The notes under the pieces: model-generated
Told to the model about the DNA's origin: nothing
The model's database searches: none
Seen by the model: the letters and a program-made list of their open reading frames with translations, nothing else
Part shown: piece by piece, positions 33,559 to 42,162 of the stretch
Numbering within the stretch: the first letter of the stretch is position 1
How the letters are laid out: the number at the start of each line of letters is the position of its first letter
Origin: JAICWY01 sp964531205
GTDB taxonomy: Bacteria > Vulcanimicrobiota > Vulcanimicrobiia > Vulcanimicrobiales > Vulcanimicrobiaceae
Assembly (NCBI GenBank): GCA_964531205.1
Contig: CAZHGH010000005.1
Span: 3,529 to 67,528 of the forward strand
Length of the DNA stretch: 64,000 nucleotides
Direction of reading: 5' to 3'
Position numbers and translations under genes: made by a program

Positions 33559-34136
33559 ACGTTAAAGGACGGCGCGGCTTTGACGAGCTGCTCGCCGATC
33601 GCGACGGCATTTACGACGCACCGCATTATCGCGAGCAATGCGAAGCTATCGCGGATGCGATGGTAAAGGCGCTGCGCCGCGGCAACAAGATTTTGTGGAT
33701 GGGCAACGGCGGAAGTGCGGCTGAAGCGCAGCATATGGCGGCGGAGCTCAGCGGGCGCTTTCTGCGCGAACGGCCCGGCCTTGCGAGTGAAGCGCTCACG
33801 GTAAACACCTCGACGATTACGGCGGTCGGAAACGATTACGGCTACGACCACATTTTCCGCCGTCAAGTCGAGGCGTTCGTGCAACCGGGCGACGTACTCG
33901 TCGGCCTGACCACCAGCGGCACGTCGAAGAACATCGTGCTTGCGTTAGAAGAAGGCCGCCGTCGGGGTGCAGTGACAGTTGCGTTTACCGGAAACGGCGG
34001 TGGAACCGTGAGCGAGATCGCGGATCTCGTGCTGCTTGGGCCCGATGGCTACTCCGCGATCGTTCAGGAAGTGCATCAGACGATGGCGCACATTATCTGC
34101 GATCTCGTCGAACAGCGCATCATCTTCGAACAATAG
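33543..34136 (+). CDS. gmhA: Sedoheptulose-7-phosphate isomerase
   Basis: A 197-residue SIS-domain enzyme, the first step of ADP-heptose synthesis for LPS core. Conserved blocks are MGNGGSAAEAQHMAAELSGRF, NTSTITAVGNDYGYDHIF, LTTSGTSKNI and the C-terminal EVHQTMAHIICDLVE, with the His and Glu residues of the active site. TTG at 33543 is chosen because AGGAG lies 5 bases upstream and the next in-frame start is inside the fold. The gene is directly followed by hldA and hldC; gmhB is not in the window. Confidence 0.92.
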   Translation: MDRTVDVKGRRGFDELLADRDGIYDAPHYREQCEAIADAMVKALRRGNKILWMGNGGSAAEAQHMAAELSGRFLRERPGLASEALTVNTSTITAVGNDYGYDHIFRRQVEAFVQPGDVLVGLTTSGTSKNIVLALEEGRRRGAVTVAFTGNGGGTVSEIADLVLLGPDGYSAIVQEVHQTMAHIICDLVEQRIIFEQ

Positions 34137-34138
34137 CC

Positions 34139-35122
34139 ATGAGTATGCAAACACTTGCGCCGCCGGATGCGCGCGCACTCTTCGAACGGATGCGCGAACG
34201 CCGTATTCTCGTCGTCGGCGACGTCATGGTCGACGAATGGATTTGGGGTACAGTCACGCGTATTTCGCCGGAGGCACCGGTTCCCGTTGTCGCCGTAACT
34301 GATCACTCGTTTACGCTCGGGGGGGCCGGCAACGTTGCCAATAACTTGCGCGCGCTTGACGCGCACGTCAGTTTTGCGGCGGCGATCGGGACGGACGCGT
34401 TCGCGCATTACGTCGCGGACATTTTAAATGCGGAAGGTGTTGCCGCCGACGGTTTGATTCGCATCGACGATCGGCCGACGACGCGCAAAACGCGTGTGGT
34501 GGCGCACAATCAGCAGGTCGTCCGCGCCGATTGGGAGTCGACGCAACCATTGAATGATGGCGACCGCGCGCGCCTGAGCGTTATCGTGCGTGAGTTTGCG
34601 AAGAATGCCGACGCCGTGGTGCTTAGCGATTATGCAAAGGGGTTACTGTCGCGCGATTTAGTTGATGCCGCGTCCGGCTGCCCGCTGGTTATTGCAGATC
34701 CGAAACCGCAGAATCTGCACATGTTTCGTGGCGTAACGTGCGTCGCGCCCAACGCGAATGAGGCTTCGCAAGCCAGCGGCATCGCGATCGGAGACGATGC
34801 GTCGCTGGAACGCGCCGGTGCGAAACTCCTCGAGATGCTGCAATGCCGCTACGTTGTGATCACGCGCGGCGAACACGGAATGTCGCTCTTCGGACACGAC
34901 GGCGAACGTTTGCATATACCGTCCGTTGCGCGCACCGTTTTCGACGTCAGCGGCGCCGGCGACACCGTCGTAGCGGTGCTCTCGCTCGCGCTCGCAGCGG
35001 GAGCGCCGATCGAGCTCGCGATGCAACTGGCGAATTACGCCGCAGGCGCCGTGGTCGAAAAATTGGGTACTGCCACTGCTTCGGCGGATGAAATCATCGC
35101 GCTTGTAGAACATGCACACTGA
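34139..35122 (+). CDS. hldA: D-glycero-beta-D-manno-heptose-7-phosphate kinase
   Basis: A 327-residue ribokinase-family (PfkB) kinase of the RfaE domain I type. Motifs are GDVMVDEWIWGTVTRISPEAPVPVV at the N-terminus, GGAGNVANNL, LSDYAKGLL, ADPKPQNLHMF and the catalytic FDVSGAGDTVVA. It phosphorylates heptose 7-phosphate at C1. It is a free-standing kinase, not the bifunctional HldE of enterobacteria, and its 3' end overlaps hldC by 11 bp. The start ATG at 34139 is 2 bases after the gmhA stop. Confidence 0.92.
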   Translation: MSMQTLAPPDARALFERMRERRILVVGDVMVDEWIWGTVTRISPEAPVPVVAVTDHSFTLGGAGNVANNLRALDAHVSFAAAIGTDAFAHYVADILNAEGVAADGLIRIDDRPTTRKTRVVAHNQQVVRADWESTQPLNDGDRARLSVIVREFAKNADAVVLSDYAKGLLSRDLVDAASGCPLVIADPKPQNLHMFRGVTCVAPNANEASQASGIAIGDDASLERAGAKLLEMLQCRYVVITRGEHGMSLFGHDGERLHIPSVARTVFDVSGAGDTVVAVLSLALAAGAPIELAMQLANYAAGAVVEKLGTATASADEIIALVEHAH

Positions 35123-35612
35123 AACGTTTTTTGCGCAGATTTTTCAGGATGCCGATGGCGCGGTTGCCTGGCGCGAAGAATTGCGCGCGCACGGTAAGCG
35201 CGTCGTTTTCACGAACGGCGTCTTCGACGTACTGCATGCGGGTCACGTCGCGTATCTTGCGTGGGCACGGTCGCAAGGCGATGCGCTCATTCTCGGCCTG
35301 AACACGGATGACTCCGTTCGCCGCATCAAAGGCGAGAAGCGGCCCATCGTTCCATTTGAAGAGCGCGCGCGCGTCCTTGCGGCACTGCGCAGCATCGATG
35401 CGATCGTCGGGTTCTCACAGCGCACGCCTGAAACGCTGCTCGATCGCATCGCGCCCGACGTTCACGTGAAAAGCTCGCAATACCGTGAGGATGAGCTGCC
35501 CGAACGCGACGTCGTCCTAAGCCACGGCGGCGTCATCAAACTCGCACCGCACATCGAAGGCACCAGCACTACCGACACGATCGCGCGCATCATCAGCCGG
35601 TACTGTCCGTAA
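35112..35612 (+). CDS. hldC: D-glycero-beta-D-manno-heptose 1-phosphate adenylyltransferase
   Basis: A 166-residue nucleotidyltransferase of the RfaE domain II type. VFTNGVFDVLHAGHVAYL carries the HxGH ATP-binding motif, and GLNTDDSVRRIKGEKRPIVPFEERA and EGTSTTDTI match the family. It makes ADP-heptose, completing the activation begun by gmhA and hldA. Its stop shares one base with the ATG of the LpxB-like gene (TAATG). Confidence 0.93.
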   Translation: MHTETFFAQIFQDADGAVAWREELRAHGKRVVFTNGVFDVLHAGHVAYLAWARSQGDALILGLNTDDSVRRIKGEKRPIVPFEERARVLAALRSIDAIVGFSQRTPETLLDRIAPDVHVKSSQYREDELPERDVVLSHGGVIKLAPHIEGTSTTDTIARIISRYCP

Positions 35613-36832
35613 TGCGCCTCGCCATCACGTGCAACGGCCCCGGCGAAACGGCCGGGTGGCTGCGTCCGCTTTTGCGCGAGATCTACACACAAGCGCCGCA
35701 AACCGAGGTGCATGTGTTTTACGTGCCGGACGATTATGCAACGGGACAAGAGCCCGAACTCGTGCGATCGTGGTTCCCGCAGGCGCACGTCTACGATCCG
35801 AAGACGTATTTGAAAGTAGCCTTTGGCGCACGTTTCGGTGGTTTACCGGATGCGGTTGACGAGGTGCTGTATCTCGGCGGCGATCTCATGCACGCGGGCC
35901 GCCTTCACAAACGCTTCGGTGGCAAACTGACGAGCTACAAGTTTTCGCGCCCACGGTATGCGTTGCAGACAGCGCGTGCATTTGCGGTGGACGACGCGAA
36001 TCGCGCGCAATTGCACCGGTGGGGCGTACCGGAAAGTCATATCGAGACGACGGGAAATCTCGCGATCGACGGAGCGCTGATCGAAGCAAGCGCGCCGCCC
36101 GAACCGGGAACACCGGACGAGGGTGTCCTATTCATGCCTGGTTCGCGAGGATACGAAGTGGAGCAAATGCTGCCCATGTTCTTTACAGCGGCGCTTGCAA
36201 TGCGCCGCGAAGATCCGGCACTTGCGCTCGCATTTGGCATCTCGCCGTTCACGAAGCTCACGGAAGTGCGCGCGGCAATGATGGCGGGCGGCGATCCGCG
36301 CGTATTCGCGCAGCGCGGCACGGTTATCGAAGATGACGGCCGCGCCTGGCTCTCGACGATTGACGGCGCCGTACGGTTTCCGGTCGTGCGCAACGCATTA
36401 GCTGCTGCTAAATCTGCGCGCGTCATCGTGACCATTCCGGGCACGAAAGTCATCGAACTTGCGGCGATCGGCAAGCCGTCGATCGCCATTTCGCCGTTCA
36501 ACAAGCCCGAAATCGTAACTATCAACGGTCCGCTGCAGTATTTGGATCGCGTTCCGCTGGTCGGCATTCCGCTAAAGCGCGCAGCCGTCATGGCTTACGC
36601 ACGCCGCCATAAATATCATACGCAGCCGAACATCGACGCACAGTCGATGCTTGTCGAGGAAGTGCATAGCACCGTGACACCGGGGCGTATTGCGCGCATA
36701 GCACTCGATCGGCTCGGCGATACGGCGTGGTTACAGGATCGCGCGCAGGCGCTCGCCGCGCTTTATCGCGAACACATTGGAGCGGCAGGACGCATGGCGC
36801 GTTCGCTGCTTTCGTTAGCCGGTGCAAGTTAG
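35612..36832 (+). CDS. LpxB-like glycosyltransferase (GT19 related)
   Basis: A 406-residue protein similar to lipid-A-disaccharide synthase: N-terminal MRLAITCNGPGETAGWL instead of the usual GExSGD, GNLAIDG, MPGSRGYEVEQMLPMFF, and IPGTKVIELAAIGKPSIAISPFN near the C-terminus. LpxB joins UDP-diacylglucosamine and lipid X at the membrane. The altered N-terminal loop resembles lipid-A-disaccharide-synthase-related proteins, so the acceptor may differ. Its place inside the heptose cluster supports a role in LPS or another surface glycolipid. No other lpx gene is in the window. Confidence 0.65.
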   Translation: MRLAITCNGPGETAGWLRPLLREIYTQAPQTEVHVFYVPDDYATGQEPELVRSWFPQAHVYDPKTYLKVAFGARFGGLPDAVDEVLYLGGDLMHAGRLHKRFGGKLTSYKFSRPRYALQTARAFAVDDANRAQLHRWGVPESHIETTGNLAIDGALIEASAPPEPGTPDEGVLFMPGSRGYEVEQMLPMFFTAALAMRREDPALALAFGISPFTKLTEVRAAMMAGGDPRVFAQRGTVIEDDGRAWLSTIDGAVRFPVVRNALAAAKSARVIVTIPGTKVIELAAIGKPSIAISPFNKPEIVTINGPLQYLDRVPLVGIPLKRAAVMAYARRHKYHTQPNIDAQSMLVEEVHSTVTPGRIARIALDRLGDTAWLQDRAQALAALYREHIGAAGRMARSLLSLAGAS

Positions 36833-36834
36833 AA

Positions 36835-37707
36835 ATGCGAATATCGATTATCATTGCAACAAAGGATCGCGCCGAGTATCTCGACCGGGCGCTGGAATCG
36901 TTCGGCAAGCAAATCGGCGCGCCGTCGTTCGAAGTGATCGTCGTCGACAACGGTTCGGCGGATGCGACGCCGCAGATCGTCGAGCATGCGCGCAGCAACC
37001 AGCTCTTCGAGATCACGTATGTCTACGAAGAGCGTCCGAACCGCGGGGCGGCGCGGAATCGTGGAATTGCGGTCGCTCAAGGCCACCTGATGTTGTTCTG
37101 CGACGACGACATTTATGCGCCGCCGGGATTCCTGGCCGCGCACGACGCTGCACATACGGTAAGCAATCTCGTGGTGAGCGGACCGATCATCAATGTAGTG
37201 GATTACCACGCACGTCCGAAACCCACATTGGCGAATTATAGCCGCGCGTTTTTTTGTACGTGCAACGTTTCTGTGCCAAAAGCCGCACTCGATGCGGTCG
37301 GCGGATTCGACGAACAGTTTCACTTGTACGGATGGGAAGATACGGAACTCGGCGTGCGCCTGCGCGAGCACGGTATGCGTGGAAAGTTCGCCTGGGACGC
37401 GTACATTTGGCATATCAAACCGCCGAAAGACGTAACGCTTGAATCCGAGCTGCAAAAGGCGGTGGAAAAGGCGCGCATGGCGGTGCGCTTCGTCGCGAAA
37501 AACGGCAGCGGGCGCGTACGCTCGGCAACCGGAGCGCATCGCATAAATCTGATGCGCGCCGCAGCCATGGAAAAGATGCTGCCCTGGCTTGCGGGCGTTG
37601 CAACCGACGAACGCTTTCCGCCTGCGGTTCGCAATGTCGCTCGCGCACAACTGCTTGACGGAATCTATACCGTAGAATTAAAACGCGCGTTGGACCGTGC
37701 CGGCTAA
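36835..37707 (+). CDS. Family 2 glycosyltransferase
   Basis: A 290-residue GT-A enzyme. SIIIATKDRAEYLDRALES starts the nucleotide-binding fold, FEVIVVDNGSADAT and LMLFCDDDIYAPPG give the metal-binding DDD motif, and VGGFDEQFHLYGWEDTELGVRL is the acceptor-side ED motif. There is no membrane segment. ATG at 36835, 2 bases after the LpxB-like stop, is used; the long in-frame extension upstream overlaps that gene. It is likely involved in LPS core or O-chain assembly with the GT9 gene that follows. The sugar is unknown. Confidence 0.87.
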   Translation: MRISIIIATKDRAEYLDRALESFGKQIGAPSFEVIVVDNGSADATPQIVEHARSNQLFEITYVYEERPNRGAARNRGIAVAQGHLMLFCDDDIYAPPGFLAAHDAAHTVSNLVVSGPIINVVDYHARPKPTLANYSRAFFCTCNVSVPKAALDAVGGFDEQFHLYGWEDTELGVRLREHGMRGKFAWDAYIWHIKPPKDVTLESELQKAVEKARMAVRFVAKNGSGRVRSATGAHRINLMRAAAMEKMLPWLAGVATDERFPPAVRNVARAQLLDGIYTVELKRALDRAG

Positions 37708-38710
37708 AGCGCTGCTTTACTGCGCCGGAGGCGGCGTCGGTGATTCATTGATGGCGACGGTCGTCGCGCGTGCCTTACGTACGAAGTACGATCGCGTCGA
37801 AGCGCTAACGTTGCCGGGACACCGCGATGCTTTGTTGCGCGTCCCCGGCCTCGATCGCGTTCTCGCCGATGAATCGCAGCCGGAGTCCGATCTCGCAAGC
37901 GTTCTTGCGGCAGAGCGCTATGATGCCGCAATTGTGACGTGGGCTACGCCGCGCACTGCGCGCATCCCGCAACTTGCGCGTATTCCCATTCGGGTAGGGC
38001 AAGCGCGCCGCTTATATTCGTGGCGCTTCACGCATCGCGTGATCGTTCGCAGCGAACTCGGCGACGTTACTACGCACTGGTCGCAAATACTGCTGGACTA
38101 CGCACGCGCGATTGGCTGCGATACTGCAGAAATCGCTCCCGCATTCGTGCCGGCTCAGGAGGATGTTACCGAAGCGCACGAGTTGCTTGCGTCGCTTAGT
38201 TTGCTCGATTCGCGTTTCGCAATCGTGCACGCGACAAATGCAATCGCGCCGCAGCGCGGCATTTGGCCTACAGAGGGCTGGGCCGCCTTATCACGCGCAA
38301 TACACGAAAAATTCGATGCACAGGTGCTGCTCAGCGGTTCGCCCGCCGACGCGGAGATCGTCGCGCGCATAGCAGCGCAGAGTGGCGCTATTTCGATTGC
38401 CGGAAAAACAACGCTGGGCGGCTTCGGCGCGCTCGCGCAACGTGCGCTTGGGTTTGCCGGCATCACAACGGGGTCGATGCATATCGCGGCTGCCGTAGGC
38501 TGTCCGACCGTCGGGATCTTTCCTTTTCAAACCGATACGCCCGAGCGTTGGGCGCCGGTAGGTCAGTCTACCGCTGTCGTGCGCGCAACGTATCCGTGCC
38601 GGCCGGGCGAACGCAAAGAAACATGCCCCGATTACGCCTGCATAGCGCATTTGAATGTGCCACAGATACTTGCGGCCCTCGAACAGCTCATCGGTGCCAT
38701 GGTAAGATAG
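37697..38710 (+). CDS. Family 9 glycosyltransferase (heptosyltransferase type)
   Basis: A 337-residue GT-B enzyme. The N-terminal CAGGGVGDSLMATVVARALR loop matches the GT9 (R)xGD motif. FAIVHATNAIAPQRGIWP, the C-terminal GITTGSMHIAAAVGCPTVGIFPF and the Cys-rich CRPGERKETCPDYAC segment are typical of heptosyltransferases. It would add heptose from ADP-heptose to the LPS core. The start is GTG at 37697, overlapping the GT2 gene by 11 bp. Confidence 0.85.
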   Translation: MPAKALLYCAGGGVGDSLMATVVARALRTKYDRVEALTLPGHRDALLRVPGLDRVLADESQPESDLASVLAAERYDAAIVTWATPRTARIPQLARIPIRVGQARRLYSWRFTHRVIVRSELGDVTTHWSQILLDYARAIGCDTAEIAPAFVPAQEDVTEAHELLASLSLLDSRFAIVHATNAIAPQRGIWPTEGWAALSRAIHEKFDAQVLLSGSPADAEIVARIAAQSGAISIAGKTTLGGFGALAQRALGFAGITTGSMHIAAAVGCPTVGIFPFQTDTPERWAPVGQSTAVVRATYPCRPGERKETCPDYACIAHLNVPQILAALEQLIGAMVR

Positions 38711-38738
38711 CGCCGACACGACACGGAGGCGCCTGCAG

Positions 38739-39272
38739 ATGGTCTCTGCCGAAGTTCTTTCCGTCGGAATTGCATTTTTAGCGCTCGTCGCCACAACCGC
38801 TTTGCTTGCGCGTCAAGCAAGGCAAATGGAGCACGAACGCAACGCAACCGCAATTCTGGAGGCCATCGAGCGCATTACCGACGAGCGAATTCTCTTGATT
38901 TTTGAGCGGCTCGCCGACGTAAACGCACGGTATCCGACTGATGACGACATCCGGCTGAAATACACGCATTCACAAGACGAACGCGACTTCATCGCTGTCG
39001 CGTCGTTTATCGAGACTGTGGCATGCTTAGCGCGCCGCCGCGTCATCGACCCATCGCTCATCGTCGATGCAGTCGGCTTAATTCTGCGCAAGCGGTGGGA
39101 TGAAGTACGCGATTTCACCTTGCGCAGGCGCCGCATCGAAGGCAATGACTACATCTTTGAAAATTTCGAATGGCTCGCGATGTACAGCGCATGGTGGAAG
39201 GATATTCCGCGGCCACGTTTCGATCGCAACTATTATGAAAAGCAGTTCGCGGGAGTGACGTTCCGGGTATAA
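38739..39272 (+). CDS. DUF4760-like membrane-anchored protein
   Basis: A 177-residue protein with an N-terminal membrane segment (AEVLSVGIAFLALVATTALLA) followed by QARQMEHERNATAILEAIERITDERILLIFE and a helical domain with FIAVASFIETVACLARRRVID and WWKDIPRPRFD. This resembles the DUF4760 family of unknown function. GGAGG lies about 10 bases before the ATG. It stands between LPS glycosyltransferases and the MscS gene, 9 bases before the latter, so it may be co-expressed with the channel. Confidence 0.65.
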   Translation: MVSAEVLSVGIAFLALVATTALLARQARQMEHERNATAILEAIERITDERILLIFERLADVNARYPTDDDIRLKYTHSQDERDFIAVASFIETVACLARRRVIDPSLIVDAVGLILRKRWDEVRDFTLRRRRIEGNDYIFENFEWLAMYSAWWKDIPRPRFDRNYYEKQFAGVTFRV

Positions 39273-39281
39273 CGTTCTGCG

Positions 39282-40253
39282 GTGAGGTTTTTTGACGTAA
39301 CCCTCGTCGGCGTAAACAGCGTGAACGCCCACCGCCTTCTGCTAACGCTCGCGCTCGTGGCGTTCGTCGTTCTCGTACGGTACGCGCTCCATTATCTCGT
39401 ACGTGTAGTTCGCCGCTTTACTTGGGCGGAACGCTTCCGGTTCTGGTTTCATCAGGCGGTAAACCTGATTACGGCGGCCTTCTTTCTCGTCGCGCTCATC
39501 TCTATTTGGGTTGGGCCGAACGCGCATTTAGCAACGGTCGCAGGGTTAATTGGAGCCGGTGTGGCGTTTGCGCTGCAGAACTTCATTATTGCGATTGCCG
39601 GCTATTTCGTCATTCTGCGCGGTAAAAGTTTCAGCATCGGCGATCGCATCATCATCGGCAACGTCCGCGGCGAAGTGATCGCGCTGGACTTCTTTCAAAC
39701 GACGGTCCTGGAGATGGGGCAGCCGCCATCGATCGAGACCGAAGCCGATCCGGCCACATGGGTGATGGCTCGGCAATATACGGGACGGATCGTTACCGTC
39801 AGCAACGGAGAAATTTTCAAAGAGCCAATCTACAACTACTCGCGCGACTTTCCGTTTCTGTGGGAAGAGATTCAACTGCCGGTTAAGTATGATGCCGATG
39901 ACGCACGCGCGGAGCGCATTCTGCTCGACGTCGTCAAGAAGTGCACCATGCCGATCGAGCAGATGACCGGCGAAGCGCGGTCACATCTCAAACGCATCTA
40001 TAACCTGGAACCGCCGGATGAATCGCCGCGCGTATTTTACCGCTTGACGGATAATTGGATCGAACTGACGGTGCGCTTTATCGTGCCGGACCGCGGGATA
40101 CGCGAGATCAAGGACCGGATCTACCGCGACCTTCTTCGAGAGATTAGGAACGCAGGTATCGAGGTCGCCTCGAGCACGTACGACATCGTCGGCCTTCCAC
40201 CCGTGCGTGTGGAGCGCAGCCCGGCCGCGCCCGAGGCCGGCCGCATCGACTAG
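39282..40253 (+). CDS. MscS-family mechanosensitive ion channel
   Basis: A 323-residue channel with three membrane segments (about 18-41, 54-77, 82-112). The third has the pore-helix pattern GLIGAGVAFALQNFIIAIAGYFVILRGKSFSIGDRI. A beta domain (RGEVIALDFFQTTVLE) and a C-terminal alpha-beta domain follow. It would open under membrane tension to release solutes. An insertion (about 145-165, MGQPPSIETEADPATWV) lies within the beta domain. The start is GTG at 39282; TTG or ATG choices are not better. Confidence 0.9.
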   Translation: MRFFDVTLVGVNSVNAHRLLLTLALVAFVVLVRYALHYLVRVVRRFTWAERFRFWFHQAVNLITAAFFLVALISIWVGPNAHLATVAGLIGAGVAFALQNFIIAIAGYFVILRGKSFSIGDRIIIGNVRGEVIALDFFQTTVLEMGQPPSIETEADPATWVMARQYTGRIVTVSNGEIFKEPIYNYSRDFPFLWEEIQLPVKYDADDARAERILLDVVKKCTMPIEQMTGEARSHLKRIYNLEPPDESPRVFYRLTDNWIELTVRFIVPDRGIREIKDRIYRDLLREIRNAGIEVASSTYDIVGLPPVRVERSPAAPEAGRID

Positions 40254-40270
40254 TCGAAGCCACCGCGGTC

Positions 40271-41173
40271 ATGAAGGCGACGATCCAACTCTGCACGTAC
40301 AACCGCGCGGCGCTCCTGGAGCGCGTGCTCGATGCGTGTTTCGAACAGAGCGTTCCATCCGATTCGTACGAAGTCGTGCTGGTGAACGACGGCTCGACGG
40401 ATGAGACGCCTGCAGTTATCGCGCGGGCACAAAGCCGCGCGACGTGCCCCTTCACGGTTATCAACCAGCCGAATTCGGGTCTCGCTAAGGGCCGCAATGT
40501 GGGCATCGCACACGCTACCGGTGAGCGCATCATTTTCATCGACGACGACGTGCTGCCGCTTCCGAATTTCGTTGCAGAGCATCTGCGTTCGCACGACGCG
40601 CATCCGCTCGCCATCGTGCGCGGTGCGGCGATCAACGTCGAAAATTTCGACGAACTGCCTCCGCCGATTTGGACGCTCAAGGATTACAGCGGTAATTTCT
40701 TTTGGACCACCAACGTTTCCGTGCCGCTCAAAACGATTCGCGCGATCGGCGGTTTCGACGAAACCTTTGCGGAGTACGGCTGGGAAGATATCGACGTCGG
40801 TCTGCGCTTGCGATTCGCCGGTGTCAAAGCGGTGTTCAATAAGAACGCGCTGGTGTATCACTACAAACCTCGCGCGCGCAGCGGAAACGTCGAAAAAATG
40901 GTTCGCCAAGCACAAGCTCAAGCGCGCACGGCGGTGCAGCTCGCCAAACTTCATCCGCATTGGCGTACGTATTTGGCTACGGGCGACAATCCAGTGCAGC
41001 GCCTTATCCATAAGTGGCTGCGTGGTGTGAACGTGGCACGGCGCTATCGCGAACGGCTTGGCGATTTGGACGTGGACCGTCCGCTGACGGACGGCGAATT
41101 GCGTGCCGCGCGCGGCTTGGCTGCTGAAGCGTATTTCGAGGAGTTGGAACGCGCGCACGGCGGCAGTGCATGA
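40271..41173 (+). CDS. Family 2 glycosyltransferase
   Basis: A 300-residue GT-A enzyme: IQLCTYNRAALLERVLDACFEQ, YEVVLVNDGSTDETP, RIIFIDDDVLPLP and IGGFDETFAEYGWEDIDVGLRLRFAG. The C-terminal region is basic and helical (KWLRGVNVARRYRERLG), which may hold it at the membrane surface. It is paralogous to the GT2 genes at 36835 and 42155. It ends in a 4-bp overlap with the GT9 gene at 41170 (ATGA), repeating the GT2-GT9 pairing seen earlier in the cluster. Confidence 0.87.
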   Translation: MKATIQLCTYNRAALLERVLDACFEQSVPSDSYEVVLVNDGSTDETPAVIARAQSRATCPFTVINQPNSGLAKGRNVGIAHATGERIIFIDDDVLPLPNFVAEHLRSHDAHPLAIVRGAAINVENFDELPPPIWTLKDYSGNFFWTTNVSVPLKTIRAIGGFDETFAEYGWEDIDVGLRLRFAGVKAVFNKNALVYHYKPRARSGNVEKMVRQAQAQARTAVQLAKLHPHWRTYLATGDNPVQRLIHKWLRGVNVARRYRERLGDLDVDRPLTDGELRAARGLAAEAYFEELERAHGGSA

Positions 41174-42162
41174 CCAACATTCTGCTCGCGCGCACCGATC
41201 GCATCGGTGATCTGATACTTTCTACGGCCGCGATCGCGACCGTGCGTAAGTCGTTTCCGGACGCGCATCTCACGATGGTCTGCAGTCCGTACAACCGCGT
41301 GGTCATGGAACGGAACACCGATGTCGACGAGGTCGTCGATCTCAACCATGCAACGCGTCCGTCGCACTTTGGAGCGTTGTATCGCGGCAAAACGGACATT
41401 GCCATTGCACTCGCACCGCGGAACGTCGACATGGCGATCGTTGGCGCAACGCGCGCAAAGATTCGCGTTGGATACACGTACCTTCGCCGATATCTCGCGC
41501 GCCTTACCGCACGGCTGTACGTCAACCGCCTCATGATTTCGGAAGCGGATCCCGATTTGAGCGATCGGAATCCGCATCGCCACGTGCGGCATGAGGTCAA
41601 CCAGCTGCTCGATCTGGTGGCGCTTGCAGGCGCTCGAGATCGCGTGCCGCATTTGAGGCTCGACGTCCGCGATGAAGATCGCGACGCGATTTCATACCTG
41701 CCGCGAGACCCGCTCGTCTTGCACTTAGGAATGCGCTGGTTTCAGGAAGGCAGCACGTTAGAATCGACGATCGTGTTATTGCGCGAGTTGCACCGGTTCG
41801 GAATGCCGGTGGTGGTAACGTACGCACCTGAATGCGAGCAATTTATCCCGGCGATTGCCGATTCGCGCCTTGCAGACATGCTTTTGGGCGGCCTGCCGTT
41901 CTACCGCTGGGCCGCCGTATTCGAGCGCGCTCGCGTCGTGGTGACGGTCGACACGGGTGCGACGCATGTCGCAAGCGCGCTGCGCAGGCCAACGGTCGTC
42001 GCTTTCGAACACCGCTACTTCCGGCTGAACTCGCAGGAATGGGCGCCGTACGGCGTGCCAAGCGTGCTGGTTCAAAAGCCGGCTGATGAAACGCCCGACT
42101 CCCTCGCGCGGTTTCGTGGCGAAATCCTCGACGCCGTCGCGCAACTACTCAACGATGCTTGA
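41170..42162 (+). CDS. Family 9 glycosyltransferase (heptosyltransferase type)
   Basis: A 330-residue GT-B enzyme with NILLARTDRIGDLILSTAAIATVRKSFPDA at the N-terminus and ARVVVTVDTGATHVASALRRPTVVAFE at the nucleotide-sugar site. DPLVLHLGMRWFQEGST replaces the usual HPGAG-type loop. It probably transfers heptose or a related sugar to the LPS core. It overlaps the GT2 genes on both sides by 4 and 8 bp. Confidence 0.85.
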   Translation: MTNILLARTDRIGDLILSTAAIATVRKSFPDAHLTMVCSPYNRVVMERNTDVDEVVDLNHATRPSHFGALYRGKTDIAIALAPRNVDMAIVGATRAKIRVGYTYLRRYLARLTARLYVNRLMISEADPDLSDRNPHRHVRHEVNQLLDLVALAGARDRVPHLRLDVRDEDRDAISYLPRDPLVLHLGMRWFQEGSTLESTIVLLRELHRFGMPVVVTYAPECEQFIPAIADSRLADMLLGGLPFYRWAAVFERARVVVTVDTGATHVASALRRPTVVAFEHRYFRLNSQEWAPYGVPSVLVQKPADETPDSLARFRGEILDAVAQLLNDA

